Below are positions 54,138-63,369 of a stretch of DNA of 64,000 bases, in pieces. This DNA is from Actinoallomurus iriomotensis (GTDB lineage: Bacteria; Actinomycetota; Actinomycetes; Streptosporangiales; Streptosporangiaceae). The notes under the pieces were generated by a model. The model did not search any database, was not told the DNA's origin, and saw nothing but the letters and a program-made list of their open reading frames with translations. Location of the stretch: NCBI RefSeq assembly GCF_030269445.1, contig NZ_BSTJ01000006.1, positions 62,001 through 126,000 on the forward strand, read 5' to 3'. Position 1 is the first letter of the stretch; each line of letters starts with the position of its first letter. The translations under genes and the position numbers were made by a program.

Positions 54138-56078
54138 TCAGTGCTTGTCGCGCCGTTCGATGGGGCGGGCGGTCGAGTCGCGGAACGCGGTGCCGGCCTT
54201 CTTCAGCGTGTCGTCGTCCGCGGCCGGCTTGTGGCCGTCGACGTACGTCGCGTAGGAGTAGCAGATGTAGCGGCCGCGGACCGTGCTCGCGGCGAAGCCG
54301 CCGGCGTGGTCGATCTTCGGGGCTCCGGTGGCCTTCATGCCGCGGAACCACTCGTAGTGCGCCGGGTCCTGCACCTTCAGCACGGCCTTGGCGGCGGCGT
54401 CCGTCGGCATCACCGCGATGCCGGTCGTCACGGCGACCTTCTTGTCCTTCGAGACGAACGTCGCGCGGACGATCCGGCGGCAGTGCTGGCGGGTCAGTTC
54501 CGTGGCGAACGGCCCGTTGGCGGCCAGGGAGCAGTGGTCGTTGACGACCGCCTTGGCGCGCGTGAACTTGCCGCCCGCCAGCGTCAGCGTCGACGACGGG
54601 AAGACCTCGCCGACGGTCAGCGGCTTGGGGTCGGTCTTCTCGTCGCGGATGTCGATCGGCACGTGCTTGGGCTTGTGCTTGGACTTGGTCTTCGACGGTG
54701 TCGGCGTGGGCGTCGGGCGCACCTGCGTCGGCGTGGGCGGCGGCTGCGAGTCGGCGACCTTGTGCTCCTTCACCGTGCCGCCGGAGAGCTGCGTGACGGC
54801 CAGCGCGCCGCCGCCCCCGAGTACGAGGGCGGCCACGAGCCCTCCGGCCACGAGCAGCGCTCTACGGGCTCCTGAGGAGCCTCCGGCGCCGCCGCCCTGG
54901 GGCGGGTGCATGCCGGGGCCGCCGGGGAAGGACGCCCCGGAGCCGAGCCGGGGGATCGGGCCGGTGGTGGTCACGTGCGGGTCGTGCGGCGGCTCCGGCG
55001 GCGCCTGCGGCGGGATGCCGGGCGGCAGGATCGCGTCGGGTTCGAGCTCGGGGCCCGGGGCGGTGGTCGTCTCCCCGTCCGCGGGGATCTTCAGTACGGC
55101 CAGCGTCCGCTGTCCGCCCGCCGGGCCCGCGCCCGTCTCGCCGGCCTCGGCGGCGGAGGAGGCGGCGGAGGTGGCCTCCGATGCGGAGCCGGGCGGCAGG
55201 ACGTCGTCGGCCACGGTCCGCTCCGCTTCGGGGAGGTCGTCCGGCGCGGGGTACGGCTCGTCGGTGACGGTGCGCTCGGCCTCCGGCACGGGCGGCTCCT
55301 GCGGAGGCGTCCGGCCGGACTCGCCCGCCGCGCCGGGGAAGCCGGGCGGCGGCGTCGCGCCGTACGGGGTGCTTGAGCCGTTCGCGTCGCCGGGGGTGCC
55401 GGGCGGTGGTGTGGCGCCGTACGGGGTGCTTGAGCCGTTCGCGTCGCCCGGGGTGCCGGGCGGTGGTGTGGCGCCGTACGGGGTGCTTGAGCCGTTCGCG
55501 TCGCCGGGGGTGCCGGGCGGTGGTGTGGCGCCGTACGGGGTGCTTGAGCCGTTCGCGTCGCCGGGGGTGCCGGGCGGCGGCGTCGCGCCGTACGGGGCGC
55601 CTGGGCCATTCGCGTCGCGGGGGGCGCCGGGCGGTGGTGTGGCGCCGTACGGGGCGCCTGAGCCGTTCGCGTCGCCCGGGAAGCCGGGTGGCGGGGTGGT
55701 GCCGTACGGGCCGGGGGCGTGACCAGGGTCACTCCCGCCGTTCGCGGAGGCGGAGAAGCCCGGCGGCGGCGTGGAGGGGGCGGGGTTCTGCGGGGAGGGG
55801 TCCTGCGCCGGCTGTGGGGACGGCGTGGGCTGGTGGGCGTCCGGCGTGGGGGCGCCGGGGCGCGGGAAGGGCGGGGTCATGGTCTCCTCGGCGTCGGACG
55901 CCGCCGACGATCCGGAGAAGTCCGGAGTGCCCGGCCATGCGTCGGCGGTCTGGAAAACGACTGACGGCCTCGTGGCCGAACCCTGTCCGAAGTGGGGCGG
56001 AGCGTCTGTCGGCGGCTGCGGCGGAAGCTTCGCTTCCCCCTCAGGAGGGGGAAGGAAAGTCTCGTCATGGCCAGACAT
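54138..56078 (-). CDS. Single-pass membrane protein with 19-residue repeats (paralogue 1)
   Basis: A 646-residue protein. The N-terminal 400 residues are cytoplasmic and disordered, Pro/Gly/Asp-rich, with about seven tandem 19-residue repeats (PYGATPPPGTPGDANGSST). Then come one transmembrane helix (ALLVAGGLVAALVLGGGGALAV), a Pro/Thr/Lys linker and an extracytoplasmic domain of about 150 residues with two cysteines around PFATELTRQHC. The domain matches that of the next gene (DPxPLTxxE start, HC/GC...RATF). ATG 56078. Function unknown. Confidence 0.75.
   Translation of the reverse strand: MSGHDETFLPPPEGEAKLPPQPPTDAPPHFGQGSATRPSVVFQTADAWPGTPDFSGSSAASDAEETMTPPFPRPGAPTPDAHQPTPSPQPAQDPSPQNPAPSTPPPGFSASANGGSDPGHAPGPYGTTPPPGFPGDANGSGAPYGATPPPGAPRDANGPGAPYGATPPPGTPGDANGSSTPYGATPPPGTPGDANGSSTPYGATPPPGTPGDANGSSTPYGATPPPGTPGDANGSSTPYGATPPPGFPGAAGESGRTPPQEPPVPEAERTVTDEPYPAPDDLPEAERTVADDVLPPGSASEATSAASSAAEAGETGAGPAGGQRTLAVLKIPADGETTTAPGPELEPDAILPPGIPPQAPPEPPHDPHVTTTGPIPRLGSGASFPGGPGMHPPQGGGAGGSSGARRALLVAGGLVAALVLGGGGALAVTQLSGGTVKEHKVADSQPPPTPTQVRPTPTPTPSKTKSKHKPKHVPIDIRDEKTDPKPLTVGEVFPSSTLTLAGGKFTRAKAVVNDHCSLAANGPFATELTRQHCRRIVRATFVSKDKKVAVTTGIAVMPTDAAAKAVLKVQDPAHYEWFRGMKATGAPKIDHAGGFAASTVRGRYICYSYATYVDGHKPAADDDTLKKAGTAFRDSTARPIERRDKH
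55325..55715 (-). repeat. 57-bp tandem repeat inside the membrane-protein gene
   Basis: CGTACG recurs at 55361, 55418, 55475, 55532, 55589, 55646 and 55703, an exact 57-bp period over seven units, each encoding 19 residues. The middle copies are almost identical in nucleotide sequence, so expansion is recent and copy number is probably variable. Confidence 0.9.
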
Positions 56079-56109
56079 GAGTCACCAGAGTATTAGCTGA
56101 GGGCAAATT

Positions 56110-57192
56110 TCATGACGGTTTGCCCTCCATTGACCGATAGTTCAGGGCCGTGCGCAGATTGCTGCCATACGTCGTGTACTTCACGAACGAGGTCACGGCC
56201 GAGTAGTCGCCCTTGGCGATCTGCTTGCCGTTCGGGTACTGCACCCAGCTCATGATCAGGTAGTGGCCGTTCACCTCCGTGGTGGTCAGCGACAGGCCCT
56301 GGCCGATCTTCTTGGTGGTGCCCGAGCCCGGCAGCGCGAGGATGAACGCGTCCTTCGTCTTGGAGGCGGACTGAGCCGACGTGGCCGCGGCTTGGGTCCT
56401 GAGGTTGATCACACCGATCGTGCCGATCAGCTTGCCGTTGCTGAACGTCGCGCGCAGCACCTGGGTGCAGCCGCCCTTGGCGAGGGCCTTGCGGAACTTC
56501 GTGCCGTGCGTAGGCGGCGCGCACTTGCGCTCCGCGCGCCGCGCCGTCATGAGGTAGCGGCGGCCGCCGGCCTTGAACGATCTGGCCTTGAAGATCTCGT
56601 TCAGCGTGAGGGGCCTGGGGTCGGTCGTACGGCTCTGGAGGCGGTCGCCGCGGCCGGTCTCGGTGGGAGACGGCGTGGGGGTCGGCGTCGGTGTGGCGGG
56701 AGGCGCCGAGGGCTGGGCCGCCTCCGTCTTGGGCTTGTCGTCGCCCCCGGAGGTGAGCGCGAAGGCCGCGCCGCCCGCGACCACGATGACGCCCACCGCG
56801 ATCGCCGCTCCGATGATCAACTTCTTGCGACCGGAGCCCGAGCCCGAACCCGAGCCGAAGTCGTCTTCCGGGCCGTAGCCGCCCGGACCGCCGCCGTAGG
56901 GGTCCGCGTTCTCGTCGTGGGACTCGTAGGAGTCGTAGGAGGGGTTCGGCTCGAAGGCGTTGCCGTACGGCTCTGAGCGCTCGTCGCCGAACGAGCCGCC
57001 GTAGCCGCCCGCGCCCCCGCCGGCCGGCCCGAAGCCGCCGTCTCGCGGGGGGCCGCCGTACGGATCGTCGCGGGGGCCGCCGAAGGGAGGACCGCCGTGT
57101 CCGGCCTGGTCGTCGCCCGGGCCGTACGGCGACGACGGCGGCTGGGAGGGACCCCAGCCGCCGGGTTGCTGCTGATCACCCGGATAAGACAT
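56110..57192 (-). CDS. Single-pass membrane protein (paralogue 2)
   Basis: A 360-residue protein built like its neighbour: a disordered Gly/Pro/Tyr/Asp-rich N-terminus of 125 residues, one transmembrane helix (LIIGAAIAVGVIVVAGGAAFAL), a Pro/Thr linker and an extracytoplasmic domain (DPRPLTLNEIF ... KCAPPTHGTKFRKALAKGGC ... VLRATF) with the same two-cysteine spacing, perhaps a disulphide. ATG 57192. Only 31 nt separate the two genes, so they arose by tandem duplication and may be cotranscribed. Function unknown. Confidence 0.75.
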   Translation of the reverse strand: MSYPGDQQQPGGWGPSQPPSSPYGPGDDQAGHGGPPFGGPRDDPYGGPPRDGGFGPAGGGAGGYGGSFGDERSEPYGNAFEPNPSYDSYESHDENADPYGGGPGGYGPEDDFGSGSGSGSGRKKLIIGAAIAVGVIVVAGGAAFALTSGGDDKPKTEAAQPSAPPATPTPTPTPSPTETGRGDRLQSRTTDPRPLTLNEIFKARSFKAGGRRYLMTARRAERKCAPPTHGTKFRKALAKGGCTQVLRATFSNGKLIGTIGVINLRTQAAATSAQSASKTKDAFILALPGSGTTKKIGQGLSLTTTEVNGHYLIMSWVQYPNGKQIAKGDYSAVTSFVKYTTYGSNLRTALNYRSMEGKPS

Positions 57193-57232
57193 GAATGCGA
57201 CCCTACCTGCTCGAATCAGGTGATCAGGGGGT

Positions 57233-57991
57233 TTACCGGAAGCCGAAGTCCTGCGTCCACCACGGTCCGCCGGAGCCGTACTCGACGCCGATTCCGACCG
57301 CCTTCAGGCTGCAGTTGAGGATGTTCGCCCGGTGTCCGGGGCTGTTCATCCAGCCCGTCACGACCGCCTGGGCGGTGGCGTATCCCATGGCGATGTTCTC
57401 GGCGCCGGGCTGGCTGTAGCCGGCCGCCTTGATCCGGTCCCACGGAGTCTTGCCGTCCGGTGAGTTGTGCTCGAAGTAGTGCCGCACACGCATGTCCCTG
57501 GAGTGGGCGCGCGCCGCGGTGCGCAGGTCGACGTTCACGCGCAGGGCGGAGCAGCCGTGCTTGGCGCGCTGCTGGTTCGTCAGCTGGACGGCGAGGTTCT
57601 CGGCCGTGACGTTCTTGGCCGCGGTGCCCGCGGTGCCGGCGTTCGCCGCGGCCGAAGGCTTCTTCGGCTTGACCACCTTGGCGGCGGAGGCCGGGCGGTG
57701 GCTCGGCGTGTGCGTACGGGAACGGCTGGGCGAGGGAGTCGCGGTGGGCGGCTTGACGGCCGAACCCTCCGGGCTGGGGACCACGGCCGCGTCCTGCGCG
57801 GGCTGGTCGCCGGGTGCGAGGTGCGCCGTGGTCACGTAGCGGTTCGCCGCGAAGCCGGCGGCGACGAAGAACGCGATCGCCAGGATCACGAATGCCTGGA
57901 CCTTGCGCTTGATGGGGATCGAACGCTTGGCGGACAGGGGGTCCTCCAGGGGGCTGCGGAGGTGCAGCACTATAGAGGCGGTAACCACCAT
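57233..57991 (-). CDS. Secreted or anchored CAP/SCP-domain protein
   Basis: A 252-residue protein: N-terminal hydrophobic signal/anchor (AFVILAIAFFVAAGFAA), a Pro/Ser/Thr/Lys linker and a C-terminal CAP domain (about 130-252; LTNQQRAKHGCSALRVN, RVRHYFEHNSPDG, GAENIAMGY, WMNSPGHRANILN), as in bacterial YkwD-like proteins. The CAP His/Glu set appears present. Enzymatic role is unsettled for bacterial members. The start is uncertain: ATG 57991 is given, but GTG 57970 or a start after the internal GGAGG near 57945 may be the true one. Divergent from rplM; 57992-58246 holds no other gene. Confidence 0.82.
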   Translation of the reverse strand: MVVTASIVLHLRSPLEDPLSAKRSIPIKRKVQAFVILAIAFFVAAGFAANRYVTTAHLAPGDQPAQDAAVVPSPEGSAVKPPTATPSPSRSRTHTPSHRPASAAKVVKPKKPSAAANAGTAGTAAKNVTAENLAVQLTNQQRAKHGCSALRVNVDLRTAARAHSRDMRVRHYFEHNSPDGKTPWDRIKAAGYSQPGAENIAMGYATAQAVVTGWMNSPGHRANILNCSLKAVGIGVEYGSGGPWWTQDFGFR

Positions 57992-58090
57992 CGAGCGCGC
58001 CGTTCTGGAGTAATCCCTGCTATATGCTGTAAAAAGGACGAACGCATGATCGTCCGAAGCGATGGCAGGAGGCGGCGGAAGCCGCCCGCT

Positions 58091-58120
58091 TTGACCCGCA
58101 CGTCAGTGGGCCGGTATCCT
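58091..58120 (+). promoter_or_regulatory. Promoter of rplM-rpsI
   Basis: TTGACC (58091-58096), an 18-nt spacer and TATCCT (58115-58120), about 120 nt before rplM. A small GGCGGC/GCCGCC hairpin lies just upstream. Confidence 0.7.
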
Positions 58121-58246
58121 GCCAGTTCGTTGTGTGCGTCAGCGTGCCCGTTCTTCGGGTCGCTTGACCATGCGGGCCAGTGACGGACGTCGCCCGTCCC
58201 GCCGGCCCGGTCTCTGTTGTCAGACACGAAACGAAGGCATACGACC

Positions 58247-58690
58247 GTGCGCACCTACACCCCTAAGCCCGCTGACGTCGAACGTCAGTGGCACGTCATC
58301 GACGCGACCGATGTCGTGCTGGGTCGGCTGGCCAGCCAGGTCGCGACGTTGCTTCGGGGTAAGCACAAGCCGATCTACGCGCCACACCTCGACACGGGCG
58401 ACTTCGTGATCATCGTCAACGCCGACAAGGTGGCGCTGTCGGGTAAGAAGCTCGAGCAGAAGAAGGCCTACCGCCACTCGGGCTACCCCGGCGGTCTCCG
58501 CTCCGTGGCCTACTCCGACCTCATGGCGAAGCACCCCGAGCGCGCCGTCGAAAAGGCGATCAAGGGCATGCTGCCCAAGAACTCGCTCGGCCGGAAGATG
58601 TTCGGCAAGCTCAAGGTCTACGCCGGTCCCGAGCACCCGCACCAGGCCCAGCAGCCGGTGCCCTACGACATCAAGCAGATCGCGCAGTGA
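58247..58690 (+). CDS. rplM: 50S ribosomal protein L13
   Basis: A 147-residue early-assembly protein. GTG 58247 gives [19 protein letters not shown], the actinobacterial start, with GAAGG upstream; the in-frame codon at 58217 is rejected. [10 protein letters not shown] and [10 protein letters not shown] are conserved. Followed by rpsI after 34 nt. Confidence 0.97.
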   Translation: MRTYTPKPADVERQWHVIDATDVVLGRLASQVATLLRGKHKPIYAPHLDTGDFVIIVNADKVALSGKKLEQKKAYRHSGYPGGLRSVAYSDLMAKHPERAVEKAIKGMLPKNSLGRKMFGKLKVYAGPEHPHQAQQPVPYDIKQIAQ

Positions 58691-58724
58691 CGCGCGCCGT
58701 CGAGATCGAATCCTGAGGAGTCCC

Positions 58725-59231
58725 GTGGCTGAGTCCACCGGTATCGAGACGCCCCTCGAGGGCGCCGAATTTGAAGAGTACGTGGGGGACTACACCTCCG
58801 AGTCCGCTGAGGCTGTCGTCGAGGAGACCCCCCGTCCGGTGCTGACCGGCCCGGCCGCGGGCACCGGCCGCCGCAAGGAGGCGATCGCCCGCGTGCGCAT
58901 CGTCCCCGGCAGCGGAAAGTGGACGATCAACGGTCGTCCGCTCGACGCCTACCTCCCCAACAAGGTCCACCAGCAGATCGTGAACGAGCCGTTCGTGACG
59001 CTGGGCCTCGAGGACCAGTTCGACGTGATCGCGCTGGTCACCGGCGGCGGCGTGACCGGCCAGGCCGGCGCTCTGCGCCTGGGCATCGCCCGCGCGCTGC
59101 AGCTCGTCGACCCCGACAACCGCCCGCCCCTCAAGAAGGCCGGCTTCCTCACCCGCGACGCGCGGGCCAAGGAGCGCAAGAAGTACGGTCTCAAGAAGGC
59201 GCGTAAGGCTCCGCAGTACAGCAAGCGTTGA
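58725..59231 (+). CDS. rpsI: 30S ribosomal protein S9
   Basis: A 168-residue protein whose C-terminal tail ([17 protein letters not shown]) touches the P-site tRNA. Before the core ([24 protein letters not shown]) is an acidic extension of about 40 residues usual in actinobacteria. GAGGAG before GTG 58725. Confidence 0.97.
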   Translation: MAESTGIETPLEGAEFEEYVGDYTSESAEAVVEETPRPVLTGPAAGTGRRKEAIARVRIVPGSGKWTINGRPLDAYLPNKVHQQIVNEPFVTLGLEDQFDVIALVTGGGVTGQAGALRLGIARALQLVDPDNRPPLKKAGFLTRDARAKERKKYGLKKARKAPQYSKR

Positions 59232-59237
59232 TCGGCC

Positions 59238-59289
59238 CTGTGCGGCGTTCCACCGGCCCGGTACGACCGGGCGGCGACGCCGCACAGGA
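59238..59289 (+). terminator. Terminator-like inverted repeat after rpsI
   Basis: CCTGTGCGGCGT (59238-59249) pairs exactly with ACGCCGCACAGG (59278-59289); inside it CCCGG/CCGGG forms a second stem. No T run follows. Confidence 0.6.
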
Positions 59290-59382
59290 CTTCGGCGGTT
59301 CCGTGGTTTCGCGGGGCCGCCGATCGCTTTGTTCGAGGGCCGGCAGGCCGGCCGTACCACGCGCGACCTTGGGGTGTTAGCA

Positions 59383-60723
59383 GTGTCACGTCTGTTCGGT
59401 ACCGACGGTGTCCGGGGGGTGGCGAACCGTGACCTGACCGCCCGGCTCGCGCTCGACCTTTCGGTGGCCGCCGCCCGTGTCCTCGGCGAGGCCGGTGCGT
59501 TCGAGGGCCACCGGCCCGTCGCCGTGGTGGGCCGCGACCCGCGCGCCTCGGGTGAGTTCCTCGAGGCCGCCGTCGTGGCCGGGCTCGCCTCCGCCGGCGT
59601 CGACGTGCTCCGCCTAGGCGTCCTGCCGACGCCCGCCGTCGCGTACCTCACCCAGTCGCTCGGCGCCGACCTCGGCGTCATGCTGTCGGCCTCCCACAAC
59701 CCCGCGCCTGACAACGGCATCAAGTTCTTCGGCCGCGGTGGGCACAAGCTCGCCGACCAGATCGAGGACCAGATCGAGGCGCACCTCGGCGAGGAGTGGT
59801 CCGGCCCGACCGGCTCCGGCGTCGGCCGCGTACGCGACGCGCAGGGCGAGGTCGAGAGCTACATCGCGCACCTGCTGTCGACGCTGCCCCGCTCGCTGGA
59901 CGGCCTTCGCGTGGTGGTCGACTGCGCGCACGGCGCCGCGTCCGGCGTCTCACCCGAGGCGATGCGCCGCGCCGGCGCCAGCGTGGTCGCCATCGGCGCC
60001 TCCCCGGACGGCCTGAACATCAACGACGGCTACGGCTCCACCCACCTGGAGCCGCTGCGCCGCGCCGTGATCGAGCACGGCGCCGACGTCGGCATCGCCC
60101 ACGACGGCGACGCCGACCGCTGCCTCGCCGTCACCGCCGCGGGCGAGCCGATCGACGGCGACCAGATCATGGCGATCCTCGCGGTCGAACTGCGCGAGGC
60201 CGGCCGGCTGCCCGGCGACACGGTCGTCGCGACGGTCATGTCCAACCTCGGCTTTAAGATCGCCATGCGCGAGGAGGGCCTCAACGTCGTCGAGACGACG
60301 GTGGGCGACCGCTACGTCCTGGAGGCCATGAAGTCCGGCGGATACGCCTTCGGCGGCGAGCAGTCCGGCCACGTGATCATGCTGGACCACGCGACCACCG
60401 GAGACGGCCTGCTGACCGGCCTGCACCTGCTCGCCACCGTCGCGGGCCGCGGCCGCCCGCTGGACGAGCTGGCCAAGGTGATGACCCGCCTGCCGCAGGT
60501 CCTCGTCAACGTCAAGAACGTCGACAAGTCCCGCGCCAAGACCTCACCGGAGCTGAACGCGGCGGTCGAGGCCGCCGAGGCGGAACTCGGCGACACGGGC
60601 CGCGTCCTGATCCGCCCGAGCGGCACCGAGCCGATGGTCCGCGTCATGGTCGAGGCCACCCGCGAAGAACAGGCGCGGGCCCTGGCCGAACGCCTCGCCG
60701 AGGTCGTCCGCACCGCGCTGTAG
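59383..60723 (+). CDS. glmM: Phosphoglucosamine mutase
   Basis: A 446-residue enzyme making glucosamine-1-phosphate for peptidoglycan and lipid precursors. GTG 59383 ([15 protein letters not shown]). Phosphoserine loop SASHNP with Ser104, Mg site DGDADR at 241-246, sugar loop GGEQSGHV and the phosphate-binding [12 protein letters not shown]. The order rplM-rpsI-glmM is typical of actinobacteria. Confidence 0.97.
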   Translation: MSRLFGTDGVRGVANRDLTARLALDLSVAAARVLGEAGAFEGHRPVAVVGRDPRASGEFLEAAVVAGLASAGVDVLRLGVLPTPAVAYLTQSLGADLGVMLSASHNPAPDNGIKFFGRGGHKLADQIEDQIEAHLGEEWSGPTGSGVGRVRDAQGEVESYIAHLLSTLPRSLDGLRVVVDCAHGAASGVSPEAMRRAGASVVAIGASPDGLNINDGYGSTHLEPLRRAVIEHGADVGIAHDGDADRCLAVTAAGEPIDGDQIMAILAVELREAGRLPGDTVVATVMSNLGFKIAMREEGLNVVETTVGDRYVLEAMKSGGYAFGGEQSGHVIMLDHATTGDGLLTGLHLLATVAGRGRPLDELAKVMTRLPQVLVNVKNVDKSRAKTSPELNAAVEAAEAELGDTGRVLIRPSGTEPMVRVMVEATREEQARALAERLAEVVRTAL

Positions 60724-60779
60724 CACTCTTCGGCGGCGGTGGCGCGGCCCCGCGCGTCTTCGGCCGACTCGGCGTCCCG

Positions 60780-61580
60780 TCATCTGCCGCGGGCCGCGCG
60801 TACCCACTCCTCGATGCTGGGGGCCTCGGTCGGGTATCTCACCGCGAACCCGCTGTCGACGATCAGGCCGTCCCAGGCGCGGCCGGTTATCCTGCCCTCC
60901 TCTCGCATCTCCGTGAGGCGTGCGACGGCTCCGTCGATGGCCGGGGTGTCGAGGTCGGCGGCGTGCATGCGGTCGGCGACACGGCCGAGGTCGGCGGAGC
61001 GCAACTCGTCCACGAGCCCGGGGGTAAGCGGCTCGTTCAGGTGGGCGACGACGAAGTTGGACTGGATGAACTGCACCTTCCCCGGCGCGGGTTCGTTGAA
61101 GGTCGTCCCGTTGTCGTGGGACATCGGGCGGCCGTCGTGGAGCACGAGGAAGTTCTCGTCGGCCTCCGCGCGATCTCCCTGCGCCACGGCATAGTCGAAG
61201 GCGGCCATCCTCTGGGTCCCCTCGCCCTTGCGCACCGCGGTCACTCCGGCGGTGGCCGGGACGTACTCCTGGAGGATGCCCTTCCCGTAGCGGCCGGACC
61301 ACTTTCTCGTACGCGGGACGACCCCGAGGCCGGTCTCGTCGCTCAGTTCGAACGCCGCGACCTCGCGCTGGGCTCCCTGGCCGCGCCCCCACTTGTACAC
61401 GCCGAGGGTCCGGCCGTCGCGCAGCACGAGGTGGCTGCCGAACGCCCCCTCGATGACCTTCAGCGGAAGGTACTCGAGCCGGTGCACGGCGACGGCGAAG
61501 TCCTCCGGAACGCTCCTGCGGTACAACCGGATCACCGGTCGGAAGACGCTCCTCGCCACCACATCCTCGGCTGTGCTCAC
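60780..61580 (-). CDS. Kinase-fold protein (HipA/PI4-kinase-like)
   Basis: A 266-residue protein from GTG 61580; a longer frame extends upstream but runs into mobile-element sequence. Features of the fold: a glycine turn and beta strands (FGSHLVLRDGRTLGVYKW, K63 as ATP-binding candidate), E73, then FDYAVAQGDRAEADENFLV with D136 and N143, and DNGTTF with D156 as the metal-binding Asp. This order (GDR...N...DNG) matches HipA/PI3-PI4-kinase-like families in actinobacteria. Substrate unknown. Confidence 0.6.
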   Translation of the reverse strand: MSTAEDVVARSVFRPVIRLYRRSVPEDFAVAVHRLEYLPLKVIEGAFGSHLVLRDGRTLGVYKWGRGQGAQREVAAFELSDETGLGVVPRTRKWSGRYGKGILQEYVPATAGVTAVRKGEGTQRMAAFDYAVAQGDRAEADENFLVLHDGRPMSHDNGTTFNEPAPGKVQFIQSNFVVAHLNEPLTPGLVDELRSADLGRVADRMHAADLDTPAIDGAVARLTEMREEGRITGRAWDGLIVDSGFAVRYPTEAPSIEEWVRAARGR

Positions 61581-61591
61581 GGATGTCGAGG

Positions 61592-62649
61592 CTAGTGCGG
61601 CATCAGGCAACGTTTGCCTCGTCGGGGCGGTGGGGTGAAGGCCGGGTTTTGTCGTAGGCACTTGCTGTAATCGTCTGGTGCCTCGACGTGATGATGGTGG
61701 GCGGGTGGTCATGCGGACCGCCCGGGTGGGTCTGCGGACCTCGGCGGTCAGCGGCGCCGATGTTTCGGGTTGCTGGTCTCGGCGGGGGATGTGGGGGCGC
61801 GTGTGCTTGATATGAATCGGTGGTGGCGGCGACGCGGCTTGTCGGCGATCGTCGGCTATCAGGCGTTGTGCGGGGGCTGTCGGCGGCGCGGCCGGGCATG
61901 TTCGGGGAGTTGGACGCGGTCGGGGCGCGGTCGGTGTTGCGGCGCTACAGCGACGCGTGGTTCGCTACCGCCGCGCGCCGCAAGGGCGGTGACGTGGCGG
62001 CGCGGTTCCCGCGGCGGAATCGCGGGTTGATGCCGGTGCGTTGCTACCACGGCACGTTCACCCTGGAGGGGCGGCGGCTGCGCCTGCCGGTCGGTCGCCG
62101 GTGTGCGCGGTTGTGGGTGCGGCTGGATCGGCCGGTTCTCTACCCGGCCGGTCAGGTGCGGTCGGTGACGTTGGTGGCCGAGGGCGGCCGGTTGTTCGTC
62201 GATGTCACCGCCGAAGTTCCGATCACCTCCTATCCCGTGGGCCAGGAGCCGGATCCCGTGCGGGTGGCGGGAGTGGATCCGGGGGTGATCCATCCGTTCG
62301 CTGGCCGGGCCGGATGGGGAGGGATTAGTGGTGTCGGGGCGGGCGATCCGTGCCGAGACCCACCTGCATCTGCACGACGCGAAGGACCGGCGGCGTGCGG
62401 TGGCGGGACGGGTACCGAAACCGGTCAGGCCGGGTCGCGGCGGTGGCGTAAGCGGACCGCACCTCCCCGGTGCCGGACGGTCCCGGCGTGACCCCCGACG
62501 GTCCCCCCCCATCACGGCACCGCACAAAGGGTCCCCTGGCCGGCCGTGGCCCGCCCCACCCCACGTGGGGAGTCGCTCGCCCACCACAGCGAGGATCAGC
62601 CAACACCCCGCCTCCCCAACGAGGCGAACGTTGACTGACACGGCACTAG
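61592..62649. mobile_element. Decayed tnpB element bounded by inverted repeats
   Basis: The 35 bp at 61603-61637 match the reverse complement of 62604-62638 with five mismatches, and weaker similarity extends to CTAGTG at both outer ends (61592 and 62649). The bounded 1.06 kb holds a frame-shifted tnpB. Its left end abuts the start of the kinase-like gene and its right end overlaps the stop codon of the ABC permease. Confidence 0.7.
61711..62490 (+). pseudogene. tnpB: TnpB (IS200/IS605-type) remnant, several frameshifts
   Basis: Joined across frames the product reads as an actinomycete TnpB: MRTARVGLRT, shift, RRRCFGLLVSAGDVGARVLDMNRW, shift near 61875, FGELDAVGARSVLRRYSDAWF, AARFPRRNRGLMPVR, LFVDVTAEVP, VAGVDPGVIHPFAG with the first RuvC Asp, shift, SGRAIRAETHLHLHDAKDRRRAVAGR, shift, SRRWRKRTA. 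The rest of the RuvC domain and the zinc ribbon are missing. At least four frameshifts and a truncation make it non-functional. No tnpA is nearby. Confidence 0.82.
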
Positions 62650-63359
62650 TCGGAGCCGGTGATCGAGAGGGTGCGGAGCTTCCAGCCGGCGACGGCGACG
62701 CCGAGGACGGTCAGCACGATCAGCAGGGGTACGGCGGTGGAGCCGTGCACCTCCGAGGTGACCGAGGTGGCGTTCGTGCCCAGGTCGGTGACCGAGATCG
62801 CCCACTGCCGGACGGAGAGCGTCCTGGCGCCCGAGGCGTACCGGCCGATGAGGTTCTCCCACACCAGGGCGTAGATCAGTCCGATCGTCACGGCGAACCG
62901 GCTCATCACCGCGAGCGCCACGAACAGCGCGCAGTACGCGATGCCGCCCACCAGCGCGCCCAGAGCGAAACCGCTCGCCAGGCCCGCCGTCAGGCCGTTC
63001 ATGATGAGGCCGGAGACGAAGATCGGCACGACGCCGAAGCCGACGACCAGGGCCACCGCGACCAGGTACTTCGTGGTCGAGATGATCGGCCGGGCGATCG
63101 GCTTGGTCATGAGGTACATGATCTGGCCGTCGTCGATCTCCGGGCCGATCACTCCCGTGCCGGCGAGCAGCGCCAGCAGGGGCAGCAGCGCGCCCAGCCC
63201 GAACTGCGTCAGCAGGGCCGCCGCGGTGTCGAGGTCGGCGTTGCCGGTGACCCGCAGGCCGATGCTGAGCAGGAGCAGCACGGCCGGGAGGATGAACAGG
63301 AGCAGCGCGCGGCGTCGCCCCAGCATGCCGCGAAAAGTGATGTACGCGATGGTGTTCAT
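62646..63359 (-). CDS. ABC-2 type transporter permease
   Basis: A 237-residue membrane protein with about six hydrophobic segments (ALLLFILPAVLLLLSIGL, LGALLPLLALLAGTGVI, YLVAVALVVGFGVVPIFVSGLI and others) and the DDGQIMYLMTKPI loop typical of ABC-2 exporters. ATG 63359 follows GAGGA, 10 nt after the ATPase stop, so the two are one operon. Its stop codon overlaps the terminal repeat of the neighbouring element. Confidence 0.85.
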   Translation of the reverse strand: MNTIAYITFRGMLGRRRALLLFILPAVLLLLSIGLRVTGNADLDTAAALLTQFGLGALLPLLALLAGTGVIGPEIDDGQIMYLMTKPIARPIISTTKYLVAVALVVGFGVVPIFVSGLIMNGLTAGLASGFALGALVGGIAYCALFVALAVMSRFAVTIGLIYALVWENLIGRYASGARTLSVRQWAISVTDLGTNATSVTSEVHGSTAVPLLIVLTVLGVAVAGWKLRTLSITGSD

Positions 63360-63369
63360 GAGTCCTCGT

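Noticed and set aside
55325-55715. Possible CRISPR-like array at a 57-bp period
   Set aside because: The whole period is conserved and in frame, encoding 19-residue protein repeats.
61603-61899. 98-codon minus-strand open frame upstream of the kinase-like gene
   Set aside because: It is antisense to the N-terminal part of the tnpB remnant and has a Pro/Thr/Arg composition without similarity to a protein.
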